Notes under the pieces: generated by a model
What the model was told of the DNA's origin: nothing
What the model saw: only the letters and a program-made list of their open reading frames with translations
Database searches by the model: none
From: Gymnodinialimonas ulvae
GTDB lineage: Bacteria > Pseudomonadota > Alphaproteobacteria > Rhodobacterales > Rhodobacteraceae
Length of the DNA stretch: 64,000 bases
NCBI RefSeq assembly: GCF_037543845.1
Contig: NZ_JBBIFX010000003.1
Location: 186,001 to 250,000 of the forward strand
Direction: 5' to 3'
Made by a program: the position numbers and the translations under genes
Shown: in pieces, positions 34,628 through 43,400 of the stretch
Layout: every line of letters starts with the position of its first letter
Position numbering within the stretch: position 1 is the first letter of the stretch

Positions 34628-34645
34628 TGTCAACTTTTGTTTACA
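34628..34645. promoter_or_regulatory. CrtJ/PpsR-like site TGT-N12-ACA
   Basis: TGTCAACTTTTGTTTACA fits the TGT-N12-ACA consensus of CrtJ/PpsR exactly and lies 92 bases before the P450 start. A near-match with one wrong base (TGT-N12-CCA) lies 35 bases to the left at 34593-34610. CrtJ/PpsR normally binds two such sites. Because the neighbouring gene is AerR-like, the match is more meaningful than by chance alone. Confidence 0.45.
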
Positions 34646-34736
34646 TTTCTGGGTCTGCAGCAGCCCCTGCAAGTCCGGTCAGCTCCCTTGCACACAAAGG
34701 CGTCCCGCCCCAGTATCCGACCTTAGGAGGAACGGG

Positions 34737-35945
34737 ATGCTTGATGTCGCCGGGTTCGATCTGAACGCCATTGATAGCGCCTTTATCGAAGCGCCCTACA
34801 CGACGTTGGCCGAGCTGCGGCGCAGCAGTCCGGTGCACCGCAACCCGGATGGGTCGGTCTATCTGACCCGGCATGACGATTGCCTCGCAACCTATCGTTC
34901 GCGCGACATGCTGTCGGACAAGGCCGAGGCGTTCGGGGCAAAGTTTGGAGAATGCCCTCTGAAAGTGCACCATACGACCAGCTTGATTTTCAACGATCCG
35001 CCCTATCACACCGTAGTTCGCAAGCTGATTGCCGAAGCCTTTACCCCACGCAAACTGGCCGAGATGGAACGTTTGATCGAACGGATCGTCAATCGCCTTC
35101 TGGACCGCGTGGAGGACCTCGGCGAGTTGGACCTGATTGCGGATTTCGCGATGATGCTGCCGACCGAGATCATCAGCTTCATGTTGGGCGTGCCGGAAGC
35201 CTACCGCGCCAAACTGCGCGGCTATTCCATCGCGATCCTAGGTGCGCTCGACCCCGTAGTGCCACAGGCACGGATGGAGGCCGGCAATCGCGCGGTGGAA
35301 GAATTCGGCGCGATCCTTTCGGACCTGATTGACCACCGCCGCTGCAACCCCGACGCCGCAGGCGAAGGAGAGGTGTTGGAAGCGCTGATTTTCGGGGAGT
35401 ACAACGGGCGCCGCCTGACGCAGGAGGAATTGGTGCAGAACTGCATCTTCCTGCTGAATGCCGGTCACGAGACCACGACGTCATTGGTCGGCAACGCCAT
35501 CGCAACCTTCCTCGACCATCCCGATCAACACCGACGCTTGCTCGACGATCCTTCCCTGATCGGTACGGCAGTCGAGGAATGCCTGCGCTTTGAGAGCCCG
35601 CTTCAGATCGGCAACCGGCTGGCGGGCGAGGAGATCGTTCTACCCTCGGGAATGACGCTTCCGAAAGGGACCTATATCCACACCTCGATTGCCGGGGCGA
35701 ACCGCGATCCGGCGGTGTTTGACGATCCCGACCGCTTCGATATCGCCCGCAAGCCGAACCCGCATATCGCCTTCATCACCGGCATCCATGTCTGCCTTGG
35801 CGCGTCGCTGGCCCGGATGGAGGGGAAGATCGCGCTGGGGCGATTCTTCGAGCGGTTCCCGAAACTGGCCGCGGACGGCCCGCGCGAGCGGTTGGGGCTG
35901 GCGCGGTTCAGGGGATATACGAGCCTGCCGATCCGGGTCAGGTGA
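34737..35945 (+). CDS. Cytochrome P450
   Basis: 402 residues, soluble bacterial P450. I-helix AGHETT at 242-247, ExxR at Glu281-Arg284, and the haem loop FITGIHVCLG with Cys353 as thiolate ligand. The length and CYP-like N-terminus (PYTTLAELRRSSPVHRN) are typical. It oxidises a small hydrophobic substrate that cannot be named from sequence. No ferredoxin or reductase lies nearby, so partners must be encoded elsewhere. Divergent from the B12-binding regulator, suggesting light or redox control. AGGAGG-like TTAGGAGGAACGGG precedes the ATG. Confidence 0.93.
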   Translation: MLDVAGFDLNAIDSAFIEAPYTTLAELRRSSPVHRNPDGSVYLTRHDDCLATYRSRDMLSDKAEAFGAKFGECPLKVHHTTSLIFNDPPYHTVVRKLIAEAFTPRKLAEMERLIERIVNRLLDRVEDLGELDLIADFAMMLPTEIISFMLGVPEAYRAKLRGYSIAILGALDPVVPQARMEAGNRAVEEFGAILSDLIDHRRCNPDAAGEGEVLEALIFGEYNGRRLTQEELVQNCIFLLNAGHETTTSLVGNAIATFLDHPDQHRRLLDDPSLIGTAVEECLRFESPLQIGNRLAGEEIVLPSGMTLPKGTYIHTSIAGANRDPAVFDDPDRFDIARKPNPHIAFITGIHVCLGASLARMEGKIALGRFFERFPKLAADGPRERLGLARFRGYTSLPIRVR

Positions 35946-36072
35946 GCCTGCTCACGGCTGAGAAAGAAGTTCAAGTCTCTGTATATAAATGAAAAAATCG
36001 TTATAGTATAAGAACCAAAATCGCGTTTTTCAGGCGGGGTTGAGGGACGCGTCGCTCCCCTCGGATCAGCGC

Positions 36073-36363
36073 TTAGTCGAAGATGTCGAGCAGACTGTCG
36101 AACATGCCACCGCGCTTGCGCCGTTGCGGGCGATTGTCAGAACGGCGTCCATGGCTTTCATGGTAATGGGCATCCTCGTACGCGTCCTGCTGCGGCACGC
36201 CGCCATCCATCAGCGCCTCTTCCCGGATCGCCATGATGATCTTCTCAAGCTCTCCCCGATCCAGCCAGATACCGCCAGAGGTCGGACAGATATCCATCTT
36301 TACGCCGTAGCGTTCGACCTCGCGCATGGGGGAGCCGTCGATCGGGGAGGTCATCAGGGGCAT
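36073..36363 (-). CDS. Cys-poor relative of the zf-TFIIB zinc ribbon
   Basis: 96 residues. The shape of a TFIIB-type zinc ribbon is clear: SPIDGSPM, then GVKMDICPTSGGIWLDRGELEKI. But the two CxxC knuckles read SPID and CPTS, leaving one of four cysteines. A Zn site is therefore unlikely. The C-terminal half is acidic then basic (QDAYEDAHYHESHGRR, RKRGG) and ends with FDSLLDIF, a possible interaction peptide. Function unknown. It stands alone after the P450 gene. Confidence 0.7.
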   Translation of the reverse strand: MPLMTSPIDGSPMREVERYGVKMDICPTSGGIWLDRGELEKIIMAIREEALMDGGVPQQDAYEDAHYHESHGRRSDNRPQRRKRGGMFDSLLDIFD

Positions 36364-36574
36364 GGAATTGTCCTTTGTTCAGTGGAGCGAGGGAACTTTT
36401 GGATGGCTGGGAGAGAGGTATGCTCGACGGGGGCGATTGCAAGGCGCGGCAGTCGAGGCAACCGAGGCTCTTGGTGACGGCGCCGCAGCGAATGGCGCGT
36501 TTGAGCCAGAGTCACTGATGCTGCGGGATGCGGTGATGTCTGCTTTGGCAAGAAACGGCCCTATTGAATAGCGA
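36364..36574. other. 211-bp gap without a recognisable gene
   Basis: An 81-codon frame on the + strand (36326-36571) crosses this gap, but its product is unremarkable and it overlaps the start of the zinc-ribbon gene. No ribosome site, palindrome or family motif was found. It borders the LysR remnant, so it may be decayed sequence. Confidence 0.4.
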
Positions 36575-36883
36575 CTACTTGAACACTTCCGCGATACGGT
36601 CGAGAGCGCGTCGAATTTCGGGCAGATGGCGGTCGTCGTTGAGGGTGACAAGCCATTGCTCATGCCCAAGCTCTTCAACAATGTTTCCGGTTCTTGCCAG
36701 TTCACAGTAGGCATCACCGACAAAGGTCGGAACCACTGCTCGACCCAAGCCACCTAGCGCCAAGTCCAGTGCGAGGCGCGGTGTGTCCGTCTCGACAGCA
36801 ACAGTCTCGCCACATCGCTCGGCGACCCATCGCGCTGACGCTGTGTCACTGCGCACGACAATCCAAAGGTCTGGGGCGTTCGG
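36575..36883 (-). pseudogene. LysR-type regulator, C-terminal remnant
   Basis: The reverse strand reads in frame from about 36883 to the stop at 36575, ~102 codons. It matches the end of a LysR substrate-binding domain: DLWIVVRSD, then LALGGLGRAVVPTFVGD, then LPEIRRALDRIAEVF. The N-terminal HTH and first ~200 residues are missing, and an in-frame stop TAA stands just upstream at about 36890. It faces a 5'-truncated aldo/keto reductase, as if the middle of a divergent regulator-enzyme pair had been lost. Confidence 0.8.
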
Positions 36884-36886
36884 TGT

Positions 36887-36918
36887 GGCTTAGGGCGCAA
36901 AGGTAACGCGCCTAAGCC
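36887..36918. repeat. Hairpin at the LysR / aldo-keto reductase junction
   Basis: GGCTTAGGGCGC (36887-36898) pairs with GCGCCTAAGCC (36908-36918), with one bulged G and a nine-base loop. It lies in the ~85 bases of sequence belonging to neither truncated gene and may mark the rearrangement point or be the trace of a short inserted element. Confidence 0.4.
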
Positions 36919-36966
36919 TGCGTCCGGCAAGGCCGTCGCCTTCGGGCTGTATGGACCGAAAGCCGA

Positions 36967-37743
36967 ATGCGGCCTCCCGGCAGTCGGGGTGGATCGCGCC
37001 GTGCCATCCTCAAACGCGCTGATGCCAGTCTGAAACGGCTTCGGGTGGATGCCGTTGATCTTTATTTCGTTCACGGTTGGGACAATGAAACTGATGTGTC
37101 CGAGACGCTTGGCGCACTGGATGATCTCAGACGGGCAGGCAAAATCCACCATATCGGATGGTCGAACGTCACAGGCTGGCAATTGGAACGTATCTGCCGC
37201 ACTGCAGAAGCGAACGGCTTGCCCATGCCCTGCGCCCTTCAGCCGCAAGTCTCTCTACTTGAGCGCGGTATCGAGCTGGAGATTTTGCCCTGCGCATTGG
37301 CAAACAATATCGGCCTGACACCGTGGTCTCCATTGGGTGGCGGCTGGCTCACCGGTAAATATACTGCCAACGAGCGCCCGACCAGCGCGACCCGCTTGGG
37401 TGAAGATCCAAACCGAGGCGTGGAGGCTTATGATAACCGCAACACAGAGCGCACGCATAGCGTGCCGGAGGTCGCCGCTGAGCTGGCGGAATGGCACGAA
37501 CGCCCGATGTCGCACATCGCGCTGGCTTGGCTTGCCGACCGTCCCGGCGTTGCATCACTTCTCTTGGGTGCGCGAAACGTCGAGCAACTGGCTGATAACC
37601 TTGACGCGGCAAGTTTGGCTTTGAAAGACGATGATCTCAACGCTCTCACGGAGGCATCCGATACCATATTGCCTGACTATCCCTATGGATTCCTTCGAGA
37701 CTGGTCCGAGGTTGCGCACCGGGACCGTTTGGGGCGTTCATAG
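36967..37743 (+). pseudogene. Aldo/keto reductase lacking its N-terminal third
   Basis: 258 codons. From residue ~14 the frame matches the aldo/keto reductase barrel: ADASLKRLRVDAVDLYFVHGWD, with the His of the catalytic tetrad, then KIHHIGWSN, LTPWSPLGGGWLTGKY and the NADP-binding LLLGARNVEQLADNL. The tetrad's Asp, Tyr and Lys lie in the first ~90 residues, which are absent. Complete enzymes have ~330 residues. An ATG is available at 36967 but the protein could not be active. Together with the LysR fragment this marks a deletion. Confidence 0.8.
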
Positions 37744-37943
37744 GCGGCAGGGCGCAGTGCATCCATACCAGATCCCCGTAGTCGGACATCACGCATTTGT
37801 TCTTTCTATTGCAGACATTCGCGCGGGCGCAGCGAACGGGTGCTTCGTCCCGCAGAACCGTCCCTCGGGCCTTTCCCCAGCCGGTGGCCCGCCAGCGAGC
37901 CCCTTTCGGGCGTTATTGATGAACAAGGACACGGCACTTGCGT
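37744..37943. other. Intergenic region after the truncated reductase
   Basis: About 200 bp between two convergent ends. It has no gene or clear terminator. The stretch around 37800-37880 (GCAGACATTCGCGC, GCAGCGAACGGGTGCTTCG) resembles decayed sequence that often trails insertion-sequence remnants in this family, but no terminal repeats or transposase fragment could be recognised. Confidence 0.3.
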
Positions 37944-40004
37944 CTAGGCGGGCGACCATTCCGCGAGGCTCAGGCCACGGTCGGCGCAATCGCTCAGGAC
38001 GGGGGAAAGTTTCCACGCCACCGGATCCTCGGCCTGTAGCGCGGTGATCCGTTCGACGATGTGGGGCACCCCCAAGGTGTCGGCGTAATGCATCAGACCG
38101 CCACGCCAGCGCGGGAAGCCGTAGCCGAAAACGGTGACCAGATCGATGTCGGCGGCGGATTGCGCGATGCCTTCGGCCAGCACATCGGCGGCCTCGTTGA
38201 TCATCGCCAGGAGCAGGCGTTCGGTGATCTCGTGTTCTTCATATTCCGTCCGCTCGATCCCGGCGAAATGCGCCTCTTCCAGGGCCAGGTCAGCCACGAT
38301 GGGATCCTCGACCTTGCCGCCACCTCCCGGGTAGCGATACCAGCCCGCGCCAACCTTTTTACCAAGCTTTCCAAGCTCATACATACGATCGGCGATAGGG
38401 ATGTAGCGACGGTTCGGATCGCGCGTCGCATCCTGCCTGCGCCGCGCCGCATGGCCAATGTCGAGCCCGGAGAGATCCTGCACCTCATAGGGGCCCATTG
38501 CGTAGCCGAAGTTGACCATCGCCTCGTCGATGTCCCACGGGGTGGAGCCATCCATGAAAACCGTATCGGACGCTTCGCGATAGCGGGCATAGATGCGGTT
38601 GCCGATGAACCCGTCACACACGCCCGCAACGACGGGGACCTTCTTCAGCAGCTTGCCAAGGGCATACCCGGTGGACAGCGCGCGGTCGGAGGTCTGCGCG
38701 CCTTTCACGATCTCAAGCAGCCGCATGATATGGGCGGGGGCGAAGAAATGCAGGCCAAGCACGCGGGACGGGTCGCGGGTGCTTGCGGCGATCTCGTCCA
38801 CGTCGAGATAGGAGGTATTGGTCGCAAGCACCGCATCGGGCGGCAAGGTCGCGTCGAGTTGCGCGAAGATGGCTTTCTTGACCTCCATATCCTCGAACGC
38901 GGCCTCAATGGCGAGCGGTGCATTGGCCGCTTTGGTGTAGTCACTGGTTGCCGTCAGCCGGTCGCGAAGGCCCTGCGCGCCGTCTTTGGAAAGGCGACCA
39001 CGCGCGATGCCCGCCTCGATCAACTTGCCAACATTGTGGGTGGCGCGCTCCACACCATCGGTGTCACTTTCCAGAAGCGTCACCGGCAACCCAAGCGACA
39101 CGCAGGCATAGGCGATACCCGCCCCCATCGTGCCACCGCCGACCACGGCGATCTCCGTCAGCTCCGGCGCATGTGGCAGATCCTTCGGCGGCTTTGCAGC
39201 GCGTTCCGCGAAGAACATATGACGCAGGGCGCGGGATTGATTGCCTTGTTTCAACTCAAGAAACGTAGCCCGCTCCAGGGCCATGGCTTCGGCAAACTCC
39301 AGGCTCAGCCCCTGCTCGATGACATCGACGGCGCGTAGGGGCGCGACTTGCCCGGGCGCACGTTTGGCGAGCGCATCCCGCACGGCGGCAAAAGCGGCGG
39401 CGTCATGGGCCGGCGGGGGCAGCTCCCACGTGGGCACAACGCAGCCGAGTTCTTCGGTGTTGACCATATCGGCGGCATCGACCGGGTCATCCTCGATGGC
39501 GTGGATCAACCCGGCCTTGAGCGCGTCCGCCGCCCGCAGCGGCCTGCCGAAAGCAATCATATCGAGAGCCTTTCCCAGACCGCACAGCCGCATCGCGCGT
39601 TGCGTGCCGCCCGCGCCGGGGATCACCCCAAGCGTCACCTCAGGCAGGCCGATCTGCGCCTTCGGCCCCGCGATCCGCATCCGGCAGGCCAGTGCGATTT
39701 CGGCACCACCGCCAAGCGCCACGCCGTTGATGGCCGCGATCCACGGCACGAAACTGCGCTCGATCGCGTCGCAAACATCGGGCAGGAATGGCTCCAACGC
39801 GGCACCATCAAATTCCTTCGCATCGGCGCCTGCGGCGAAGGCACGACCGGCCCCGGTTACGATGACGCGGTCGAAATTCTCGGCCTCGGCCCATTTCACC
39901 GCCTCCATCAGGCCGTCACGCATGGCTTTGCCGATGGCGTTGACGGGCGGGTTGTCGAGGGTGACGAACCCGGTCAGGCCGTCGGCGCGCATCGTGAGGC
40001 TCAT
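37944..40004 (-). CDS. Bifunctional enoyl-CoA hydratase / 3-hydroxyacyl-CoA dehydrogenase
   Basis: 686 residues. The N-terminal crotonase domain (FAAGADAKEF oxyanion segment, GGGAEIALACRMRIA, and VTLGVIPGAGGTQR with its catalytic Glu) is joined to an NAD-binding domain (AVVGGGTMGAGIAYA at ~residue 290) and the 3HCDH C-terminal domain (AGVCDGFIGNRIYARY, then FGYGFPRWRGG). FadB/FadJ-like but without the isomerase-specific extension. As last gene of the box operon it probably hydrates and oxidises the C6 dicarboxyl-CoA intermediates left after BoxC, and may serve phenylacetate degradation too. Confidence 0.92.
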   Translation of the reverse strand: MSLTMRADGLTGFVTLDNPPVNAIGKAMRDGLMEAVKWAEAENFDRVIVTGAGRAFAAGADAKEFDGAALEPFLPDVCDAIERSFVPWIAAINGVALGGGAEIALACRMRIAGPKAQIGLPEVTLGVIPGAGGTQRAMRLCGLGKALDMIAFGRPLRAADALKAGLIHAIEDDPVDAADMVNTEELGCVVPTWELPPPAHDAAAFAAVRDALAKRAPGQVAPLRAVDVIEQGLSLEFAEAMALERATFLELKQGNQSRALRHMFFAERAAKPPKDLPHAPELTEIAVVGGGTMGAGIAYACVSLGLPVTLLESDTDGVERATHNVGKLIEAGIARGRLSKDGAQGLRDRLTATSDYTKAANAPLAIEAAFEDMEVKKAIFAQLDATLPPDAVLATNTSYLDVDEIAASTRDPSRVLGLHFFAPAHIMRLLEIVKGAQTSDRALSTGYALGKLLKKVPVVAGVCDGFIGNRIYARYREASDTVFMDGSTPWDIDEAMVNFGYAMGPYEVQDLSGLDIGHAARRRQDATRDPNRRYIPIADRMYELGKLGKKVGAGWYRYPGGGGKVEDPIVADLALEEAHFAGIERTEYEEHEITERLLLAMINEAADVLAEGIAQSAADIDLVTVFGYGFPRWRGGLMHYADTLGVPHIVERITALQAEDPVAWKLSPVLSDCADRGLSLAEWSPA

Positions 40005-40897
40005 GGGGTCTCCGGCTGTAGGAACGGGTTTTGGTCGATAAGGGCGAGCAGGTCGGCAAGCGACGTCTCAAGCGACGCGCCGGACGTATCAAGCACAGCA
40101 TCGGCACGCGCGTAATCGGCCTCGCGCCCGGTCAGGATCAGGCGCAATTGCGCCATGGCTTGGGGATTGCCTTCCATCGGTCGCGTGTCGCCCTGGGCCT
40201 GCACGCGGGACATGTGTTCTTCGGGGCTGGCCTTGATCCAGATCGTATGGAAGCGGTCAAGCAACGCGTCAAACGTGCGCGCCTCATCCACGATGCCGCC
40301 GCCGACCGCGATGATGGCGCGATCCTGCTCGGCGATGATCGCATCGAGCGCATCGGCCTCAAGCTGGCGATAGCCCTGCGCGCCGTAAAGCGCCATGATC
40401 TCGGCGACCGGCATACCTCCCGCCGCCTCGATCGCGCGGTTCAACTCGATGAACGGCAGGCCCCGCGCCCGGGCAACAGCCGCACCAAGGGTGGATTTGC
40501 CCGCGCCACGCAACCCGATCAGGCAGATACGCCCGGCCTTCGCAGCGGTCCTTGGCGCAAGCAGGGCCCGAACCTCTTCCTGCGTGGTCGCGTCGGCGCG
40601 GGAGAACGCGCGGGCCAATTGCTGCGCTTCAGGGCAAAGCATCTGACGCGCGACAAGGGCGTCGATGGGCAGGTCAAGTGCCGAAGCCACCCGCAGCAGC
40701 AGGCCAATGGAGATATTGCCCTCGCCGGCCTCCAACTGCGCCAAATAACGTGGCGATACACCCGATACCTCGGACAATACGCGGCGCGACATTGCCTTAG
40801 TGGCGCGCGCGGCGCGCACACGGTCACCGACCTGAGCCTGAAGCTCGGCCACGGCGGCGTCATTGGCAATGGGTGGATGGGCGTTTTCGTGGGACAT
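40001..40897 (-). CDS. boxR: Benzoyl-CoA-responsive regulator (XRE HTH fused to shikimate-kinase-like domain)
   Basis: 298 residues. XRE helix-turn-helix at ~20-80 (SRRVLSEVSGVSPRYLAQLEAG), linker, then a shikimate-kinase-like domain with P-loop GLRGAGKST (128-136). This fusion defines BoxR/BzdR, where the kinase-like domain binds benzoyl-CoA and releases the repressor from TGCA-containing DNA. Start 40897 is chosen as it follows the thioesterase stop by one base; an upstream ATG at 40939 would overlap that gene. Its operator is probably the TGCA array at 45081-45165 upstream of boxC. It overlaps the downstream hydratase/dehydrogenase by ATGA. Confidence 0.92.
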   Translation of the reverse strand: MSHENAHPPIANDAAVAELQAQVGDRVRAARATKAMSRRVLSEVSGVSPRYLAQLEAGEGNISIGLLLRVASALDLPIDALVARQMLCPEAQQLARAFSRADATTQEEVRALLAPRTAAKAGRICLIGLRGAGKSTLGAAVARARGLPFIELNRAIEAAGGMPVAEIMALYGAQGYRQLEADALDAIIAEQDRAIIAVGGGIVDEARTFDALLDRFHTIWIKASPEEHMSRVQAQGDTRPMEGNPQAMAQLRLILTGREADYARADAVLDTSGASLETSLADLLALIDQNPFLQPETP

Positions 40898-40898
40898 G

Positions 40899-41330
40899 TC
40901 AGGCCGGGATATGGGATTGGACAAGGGCGCGGATGTCATCCGGCGCGGGTTGCGATTTGAACTGATCAGCGATGATGAAGACGCTGGTGAACGCGCCTTC
41001 GAAACAGGTCACGCCATCCTGGACCCCGTCGACGCGGAAGGTGATCGACTTGGTGCCCAGAGCCTGCGGCCAGGTATGGCAGCGCAACATGTGGCGCGGT
41101 GTGACCGGGCTTCGGAAATCCATCTCCATCCGCACGAAAGGCGTGCCGATGTTGCGGTCCAGTTCCATCTCGAACCACCCGGCATCGGCGTAATGCGTGG
41201 CCCACCACGCGTTGATGGCATCCAACGCAAACCACGGCAGGCGCGCGGTATAGGCGATTTTCGCGGGGTCGCAATCGCCCCAGGTCACACGGATGTCGTG
41301 GACAAACGCCGTGTCGGGGCGAATGGGCAT
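40899..41330 (-). CDS. 4-hydroxybenzoyl-CoA-type thioesterase
   Basis: 143 residues, one hotdog domain. VTWGDCDPAKIAYTARLPWFALDA carries the Asp of the 4HBT catalytic site, in the family pattern WxDxDxxGHxxxxxY/F. Next are FVRMEMDFRSPV and SITFRV. It probably hydrolyses benzoyl-CoA or stalled ring-cleavage CoA esters to recycle CoA. The start directly follows the flavodoxin stop. Such thioesterases are frequent companions of box genes and are thought to protect the CoA pool. Confidence 0.88.
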   Translation of the reverse strand: MPIRPDTAFVHDIRVTWGDCDPAKIAYTARLPWFALDAINAWWATHYADAGWFEMELDRNIGTPFVRMEMDFRSPVTPRHMLRCHTWPQALGTKSITFRVDGVQDGVTCFEGAFTSVFIIADQFKSQPAPDDIRALVQSHIPA

Positions 41331-41789
41331 TCAGGCCGCCTGAGCTTTCGCGAGACCCATGATCTCCTGCGCCCATGGCACGGCCACATCTTCGGGCAAA
41401 TCGGGCGACGAGGCGTCGTGGATCCCCCGCTCGCCGACCATCTTTGCGCCGCATTCGACCAGCTTTTCCATCAGGATCTTGGAGCCGAACGCGAAGGTTT
41501 CGGAAAACACCATGTCGCCCAGGCCAAAGATTGCGAATTTGACGTGGGTGAGGTCGGGCTTGTTGGCGTCGAGCTTGTCGAAGAACGGCTGCGCAGCCAT
41601 GGGCAAATCGCCATTGCCATAGGTGGAAGTAACGACGAAATAGAACGTCTCGCCATCAAGATCAGACGGGTCGATATCGCCGATGGACGTGACCGTAGTG
41701 TCAAATCCGTCGCCCAGATCCGCCTCGATATCCTCGCACAGGATTTCGGCGGTGGAGGTTTCGGTGCCATAGAGAAAATGGATGTTCAT
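41331..41789 (-). CDS. Flavodoxin-like FMN protein in the box operon
   Basis: 152 residues, one flavodoxin fold. FMN phosphate loop YGTETSTAE at 7-15, aromatic/Gly loop VTSTYGNGDLP near 55-65, and KFAIFGLGDMVFSETFAFGS near 85. It lacks the FAD/NADPH reductase part of a diflavin protein. It lies 47 bases downstream of boxB, where a reductase gene might be expected, and no boxA is in the window. It therefore may donate electrons to the BoxB di-iron centre, fed by a host flavodoxin reductase (inference). Resembles MioC/short-chain flavodoxins. Confidence 0.85.
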   Translation of the reverse strand: MNIHFLYGTETSTAEILCEDIEADLGDGFDTTVTSIGDIDPSDLDGETFYFVVTSTYGNGDLPMAAQPFFDKLDANKPDLTHVKFAIFGLGDMVFSETFAFGSKILMEKLVECGAKMVGERGIHDASSPDLPEDVAVPWAQEIMGLAKAQAA

Positions 41790-41836
41790 CGCGCTTTTCC
41801 TTGTTGGGGCGCGGCCGAAACCGCGCCCGTCGGCCC

Positions 41837-43285
41837 TCAGGCCATATGCAATTTGACGTATTCGAAATCGCCGGGCTTGTTGTCGATGCCCTGCTTGGGC
41901 GGCGCGATCCAACCGGCAAACTCACCCGGCTCGTAGCAGGGCACCATCAGCGACTGGATATACGCGCCATCTTCCTTGGTCGGCAGCCATTTATCGACGT
42001 TGGCCTCCCACTCGGCCTGCCCAATCAGCGCGCCCTCGGGGTTGGCCTTGATCGCAGAGAACACGCCGATCTGACGGTGGAAGGCCTGATCCGGCAGCTT
42101 CAATTCGAAGTCGATGCCGGTGCGCTGGATCGTCTTGTTCCAGCGCCGCAAACCACCCGACGCATCGCGAATGTAATCATCGCGCAATCGCATGTTGATG
42201 GCCGTGAGCGCGGGCACCTCCTTGTCGAAGATCTTGCCATCTTCGAGCACTTTCACAACGTATGTCGCATCGGTCAACTTGTGATCGTCTTCGATCCGCG
42301 CCTCCATATAGCGCCCCTTGATGCCTGCGTTGAACGCGTTGGCCGCATTGGTGGAAACCTCCTGCCCAAACAGGTCCAGCGACAGCGAATAATGCAGGTT
42401 AAGCTTCTTCTGGATCGTCGGCAGGTCAATCACACCCAGATCGCGCACGCGCCCGATGTCGTAAGGGTCGGTGATCCCGGCCTCTTTCATCGCCTCGCAG
42501 GTACGTTGCACGATGCGGCTGACGCCGGTTTCGCCCACGAACATGTGGTGCGCTTCCTCGGTCAGCATGAAGCGGCAGGTGCGGCTGAGCGGATCGAAAC
42601 CCGATTGCGCGAGGCTTTCGAGCTGCATCTTGCCGTCACGGTCTGTGAAGTAGGTGAACATGAAGAATGACAGCCAATCGGGCGTTTCCTCGTTGAACGC
42701 GCCAAGCATCCGCGGCGCTTCGTCAGACCCGGAGGAGCGGCGCAGCAGATCATCGGCTTCTTCGCGGCCATCCTTGCCGAAATATTTCTGCAAAAGGTAG
42801 ACCATCGCCCAAAGGTGACGACCTTCTTCTACATTAACCTGGAACAGGTTGCGCATGTCATAAAGCGACGGCGCGGTGAGGCCGAGGAAGCGTTGTTGCT
42901 CAACCGAGCCCGGCTCGGTGTCGCCCTGGATCACGATCAGGCGCTTGAGCATGTTTCGGTATTCGCCGGGGACCTCCTGCCAGGCCGGCTGGCCGGCATG
43001 TTCGCCCATCGGAATGGTGCGGCCTTCCACCGGCGGGGCCAGCAACACGCCCCAGCGATATTCCGGCATTTTCACGTAGTCGAACTTGGCCCAACCCTTG
43101 GGATCGACGCTCACCGCCGTGCGCAGGTAGACCATGCTCTCCTGGAAATTCTGCGGGATCAGGCGGTTCCACCAATCCAGATAACCGGGGTGCCATTTCT
43201 CCAGCGCCTTCAAGACCTTGCGATCCTGCGAAAGGCCCACGTTGTTCGGGATCTTCGTGTCGTAGGAAATGTCGACTGCGGTCAT
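41837..43285 (-). CDS. boxB: Benzoyl-CoA 2,3-epoxidase, oxygenase subunit BoxB
   Basis: Di-iron enzyme that epoxidises benzoyl-CoA to 2,3-epoxybenzoyl-CoA with O2. 482 residues. The likely ligands are visible: Glu124, Glu154 and His157 (EEGRH), Asp215, Glu244 and His247 (TEEAHHMF). Their spacing (30, 3, 58, 29, 3) reproduces that of Azoarcus BoxB as I recall it, offset by four. The protein needs an electron donor, normally BoxA, which is not found here; a flavodoxin gene follows. Second gene of the operon after boxC, with a 115-bp gap. Confidence 0.95.
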   Translation of the reverse strand: MTAVDISYDTKIPNNVGLSQDRKVLKALEKWHPGYLDWWNRLIPQNFQESMVYLRTAVSVDPKGWAKFDYVKMPEYRWGVLLAPPVEGRTIPMGEHAGQPAWQEVPGEYRNMLKRLIVIQGDTEPGSVEQQRFLGLTAPSLYDMRNLFQVNVEEGRHLWAMVYLLQKYFGKDGREEADDLLRRSSGSDEAPRMLGAFNEETPDWLSFFMFTYFTDRDGKMQLESLAQSGFDPLSRTCRFMLTEEAHHMFVGETGVSRIVQRTCEAMKEAGITDPYDIGRVRDLGVIDLPTIQKKLNLHYSLSLDLFGQEVSTNAANAFNAGIKGRYMEARIEDDHKLTDATYVVKVLEDGKIFDKEVPALTAINMRLRDDYIRDASGGLRRWNKTIQRTGIDFELKLPDQAFHRQIGVFSAIKANPEGALIGQAEWEANVDKWLPTKEDGAYIQSLMVPCYEPGEFAGWIAPPKQGIDNKPGDFEYVKLHMA

Positions 43286-43400
43286 GGTATCCTCCCAAAT
43301 CAGAAACCTGCGGTTTCCCTATGCAATTTCGCGACTTGCCGGGCGCACCCCGGAAAACGCATCTTTCCGTTTGCGGCTTACACGGTCGCGCTTGCGGCCC

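Noticed and set aside
36887..36960. Integron attC site at the LysR/reductase junction
   Set aside because: There is a hairpin, but the R' (GTTRRRY) and R'' (RYYYAAC) boxes are not found in the right places and no integrase is near.
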